In this document: positions 14,472 through 15,920 of the stretch, piece after piece
Layout: each line of letters begins with the position of its first letter
Numbering within the stretch: the stretch's first letter is position 1
Source of the DNA: [Eubacterium] saphenum
GTDB lineage: Bacteria > Bacillota > Clostridia > Oscillospirales > Ruminococcaceae
DNA: 15,920 nucleotides
Assembly: GCA_004555635.1 (NCBI GenBank)
Contig: SFHN01000009.1
Span: forward strand, 1 to 15,920
Reading direction: 5' to 3'
Notes under the pieces: generated by a model
What the model saw: the letters and a program-made list of their open reading frames with translations, nothing else
Told to the model about the DNA's origin: nothing
The model's database searches: none
Program-made: the position numbers and the translations under genes

Positions 14472-14768
14472 TCATTTTTCTTCGTGACAGTCCGCTCCCT
14501 GCGGCTCGGCTATCCGAATTTCGTCGTATTTTTCCGCGAGCGCGGGAGCAATGCTGTCCCCGTCCCGCCTGCGTATAATCTCGATTGTCCCGATAAACGG
14601 TGCTTTTCTCGCGCAGCGTATAAACTCCTCGATATTCTCGTCCTCGCGGACGATAACCGTGAACCTGCGGCAGCAGCTGTCAAGCAGCGCCTCGGCAAGC
14701 AGCCGAAGCAGCATTGCAAGCCCGAAAATCGACACGAACATCAGAACAAAAACATATACAAATTCCAC
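14472..14768 (-). CDS. Small membrane-anchored protein of unknown function
   Basis: I do not recognise this 98-residue protein. Residues 2-29 form one hydrophobic segment (VYVFVLMFVSIFGLAMLLRLL), so the protein is probably anchored in the membrane. The remaining 65 or so residues are charged and look like a small alpha/beta domain: RRFTVIVRED, a helix ENIEEFIRCAR, then TIEIIRRRDG and KYDEIRIAEP. The start is GTG at 14768. GGGGAG lies four bases upstream, whereas the ATG two bases earlier is in another frame. A TATAAT box and hairpins precede it, so it may be the first gene of the operon with recD2, which starts 21 bases after its stop. Its coding status is supported by the ribosome binding site, the position and its patterned sequence. 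Confidence 0.7.
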   Translation of the reverse strand: MEFVYVFVLMFVSIFGLAMLLRLLAEALLDSCCRRFTVIVREDENIEEFIRCARKAPFIGTIEIIRRRDGDSIAPALAEKYDEIRIAEPQGADCHEEK

Positions 14769-14788
14769 ATCGCTCCCCCCTTTTCTGC

Positions 14789-14794
14789 ATTATA
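14789..14794 (-). promoter_or_regulatory. Possible promoter of the small-protein/recD2 operon
   Basis: A perfect TATAAT lies on the minus strand within TGCATATAATGCA. The -35 region at about 14812-14817 (TTTCCG) is poor. Transcription would start near 14782, giving a very short leader that just includes the ribosome binding site. It is suggestive only. Confidence 0.45.
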
Positions 14795-14829
14795 TGCACA
14801 AAAGGGAAAAACGGAAATCATATTTGCAC

Positions 14830-14857
14830 AGACTGTCGAAATGAAGCTTCACAGTCT
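14830..14857 (-). other. Hairpin between prmA and the small-protein gene
   Basis: AGACTGT (14830-14836) and ACAGTCT (14851-14857) form a perfect 7-base-pair stem around a 14-base loop that itself contains the palindrome GAAGCTTC in part. No T tract follows. It lies upstream of the candidate promoter. Confidence 0.4.
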
Positions 14858-14875
14858 CTGCGGGCTTCTTAGCAG

Positions 14876-14897
14876 CCTGAAAAAGCGCTTTTTCAGG
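14876..14897 (-). other. 22-base perfect palindrome after prmA
   Basis: The two 11-base halves, CCTGAAAAAGC and GCTTTTTCAGG, are exact reverse complements. They lie 13 bases past the prmA stop codon. As RNA it folds into a stem of about nine pairs, but no T tract follows, so it is not a standard intrinsic terminator. It may protect the prmA mRNA 3' end, aid termination together with the hairpin at 14830-14857, or bind a protein as DNA. Confidence 0.5.
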
Positions 14898-14910
14898 AAG
14901 CCGCCGCAAA

Positions 14911-15882
14911 TTATTTCCGAGAGAGCAGAATGCAGTTCCAGCCCGCCTCGTTTGCGACGCTGTCGGCAGCAAAGCCGTTTTCGGAAAGCGCCGCGGTAAC
15001 CTCGTCAAGCCGCTCGTCGATTATTCCCGACACGATAAGCTTGCCGCCCTCTGCGAGAAATCCGCCGAAATAGGGGCTCATTCCGATGATTACGTCCGCC
15101 ACAATGTTCGCGCAGATAACGTTGTACCCGCCGCCGATTTTAAGGCGCAGCACCTCGTCGTCTATCACATTTCCGCAGAAAGCGCGGCAGCGGTCTTTCG
15201 TTATTCCGTTTTTCTCCGCGTTTTCCGAGGCGGTCTTTACCGCGTTCTCAAAAATATCACACATCGTGATGTCGCGAGCGCCGAAAAGCATTGCAGCAAT
15301 AGAAAGAATGCCGCTTCCGCAGCCGAGGTCAAGCACCCGCTCGCCGCCCTTTATCACGTTTTCCAGCGTTTCCATAACAAGTTTTGTCGTGTGGTGCTGA
15401 CCCGTGCCGAAGGTAGACGCAGGGTCGATTTCAAGTACCCTGTCACCCTCTGCGAGAGTAACTTCCTCCCACGACGGCTTTATGACAAGTGTGCGCCCTA
15501 CTCTGAACGGCTTGTAGTACTTCTTCCAGTTGTTAGCCCAGTCCTCTTCCTTTACGTTCGCAAGCTCCAACCGGATATTCCCGAAAAAGCCGTCTGCATT
15601 GCTCTGCGCATAGCCGTTAACCAGCGACCGTATTGCCGCGAGCGTTTCCGCGCCCTGTGCGTTGTCGTGAACATAAAGCGTTATGTGCGGCTCAACCGTT
15701 TTAAGCTGCATTAGGCTGTCGTCAACGTAATCCCAGTTTGCGTCCTTGTCCTCGAGAAAGCTCTCAAAGTCCGCGCTGTCGCTGATGATAAAGCCCGTTA
15801 TGCCGTAGTCCTCCAGCGCGCCGGTTATACCGTCTATCGCCTGTGACGACGTATAAATGTCAACCTGAATAAAACTATCCAT
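14911..15882 (-). CDS. prmA: Ribosomal protein L11 methyltransferase PrmA
   Basis: PrmA methylates amino groups of ribosomal protein L11 using S-adenosylmethionine. The N-terminal domain (about 1-125) ends with the family-typical EEDWANNWKKYYKPFRVG. The catalytic domain has EIDPASTFGTGQHHTT (151-166; the family usually has DPG-AFGTG-H-TT), motif I VLDLGCGSG (183-191) and the substrate-loop signature ANIVADVI (258-265, close to the usual NI[LV]A). I chose the ATG at 15882 because GGGAGG lies about seven bases upstream. An earlier in-frame start at 15903 would precede that ribosome binding site. This gives 323 residues, close to the usual 290-320. In many bacteria prmA is followed by rsmE, but not here. 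Its own promoter is probably beyond the right edge, where only 38 bases remain. Confidence 0.96.
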   Translation of the reverse strand: MDSFIQVDIYTSSQAIDGITGALEDYGITGFIISDSADFESFLEDKDANWDYVDDSLMQLKTVEPHITLYVHDNAQGAETLAAIRSLVNGYAQSNADGFFGNIRLELANVKEEDWANNWKKYYKPFRVGRTLVIKPSWEEVTLAEGDRVLEIDPASTFGTGQHHTTKLVMETLENVIKGGERVLDLGCGSGILSIAAMLFGARDITMCDIFENAVKTASENAEKNGITKDRCRAFCGNVIDDEVLRLKIGGGYNVICANIVADVIIGMSPYFGGFLAEGGKLIVSGIIDERLDEVTAALSENGFAADSVANEAGWNCILLSRK

Positions 15883-15920
15883 AAAAAATCCTCCCGGACA
15901 CAATAGTCTATTCTATATTA

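Noticed and set aside
12576..14999. An 807-codon open frame on the plus strand opposite recD2, the small membrane protein and the end of prmA.
   Set aside because: Its product is rich in Arg, His, Val and Leu with no recognisable domain. It runs antisense to genes with clear motifs and through non-coding DNA. It is best explained by the codon bias of recD2, though its length is striking.
15902..15912. Small palindrome AATAGTCTATT upstream of prmA, a possible operator.
   Set aside because: It is only 11 bases long and at the window edge, with no visible promoter context.

Overview
The window looks like a gene-dense chromosomal segment from a low-GC-lineage but moderately GC-rich anaerobe of the Clostridia (Oscillospiraceae/Ruminococcaceae-like). 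This placement is an inference. It rests on the miaB-ylbF/ymcA-mutS-mutL-miaA-hfq gene order, the Firmicutes-type Hfq and nuclease-type MutL, strong AAGGAGG-like ribosome binding sites, frequent GTG and TTG starts, and a putative membrane-fusion protein next to yggS. All fourteen genes I support are on the minus strand, so transcription runs from high to low coordinates. I see no mobile element, CRISPR array, tRNA or rRNA.

Region by region, in transcription order: prmA (15882-14911) methylates ribosomal protein L11. A 142-base gap follows, with two hairpins and a TATAAT box. Then comes a tightly packed series with short gaps or overlaps: a small membrane protein, recD2, comF-like, a leucine-rich-repeat/coiled-coil protein, miaB, a ylbF/ymcA-family gene, mutS, mutL, miaA and a class I methyltransferase. 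This series ends in a clear rho-independent terminator (1991-2030). One GC-rich hairpin lies inside it, between the ylbF-family gene and mutS, and could reduce mutS-mutL expression. The longest gene-free stretch (1698-2033) holds this terminator, further inverted repeats and a good extended -10 promoter for hfq. hfq abuts an HlyD-like membrane protein, which overlaps the start of yggS. yggS runs off the left edge.

Functionally, the segment combines translation-related modification (PrmA; MiaA and MiaB, which act in sequence on A37 of tRNA), DNA maintenance (MutS, MutL, RecD2), a possible competence link (ComF), RNA control (Hfq, YlbF/YmcA family) and the edge of what may be the ylm/sepF cell-division cluster (yggS). 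Most of it is conserved housekeeping. The parts that deserve a closer look are the degenerate BspA-like repeat protein with a coiled coil, the orphan HlyD-like protein, the Cys-rich tail of the YlbF-family protein, the recD2-comF coupling, and the structured non-coding DNA upstream of hfq.
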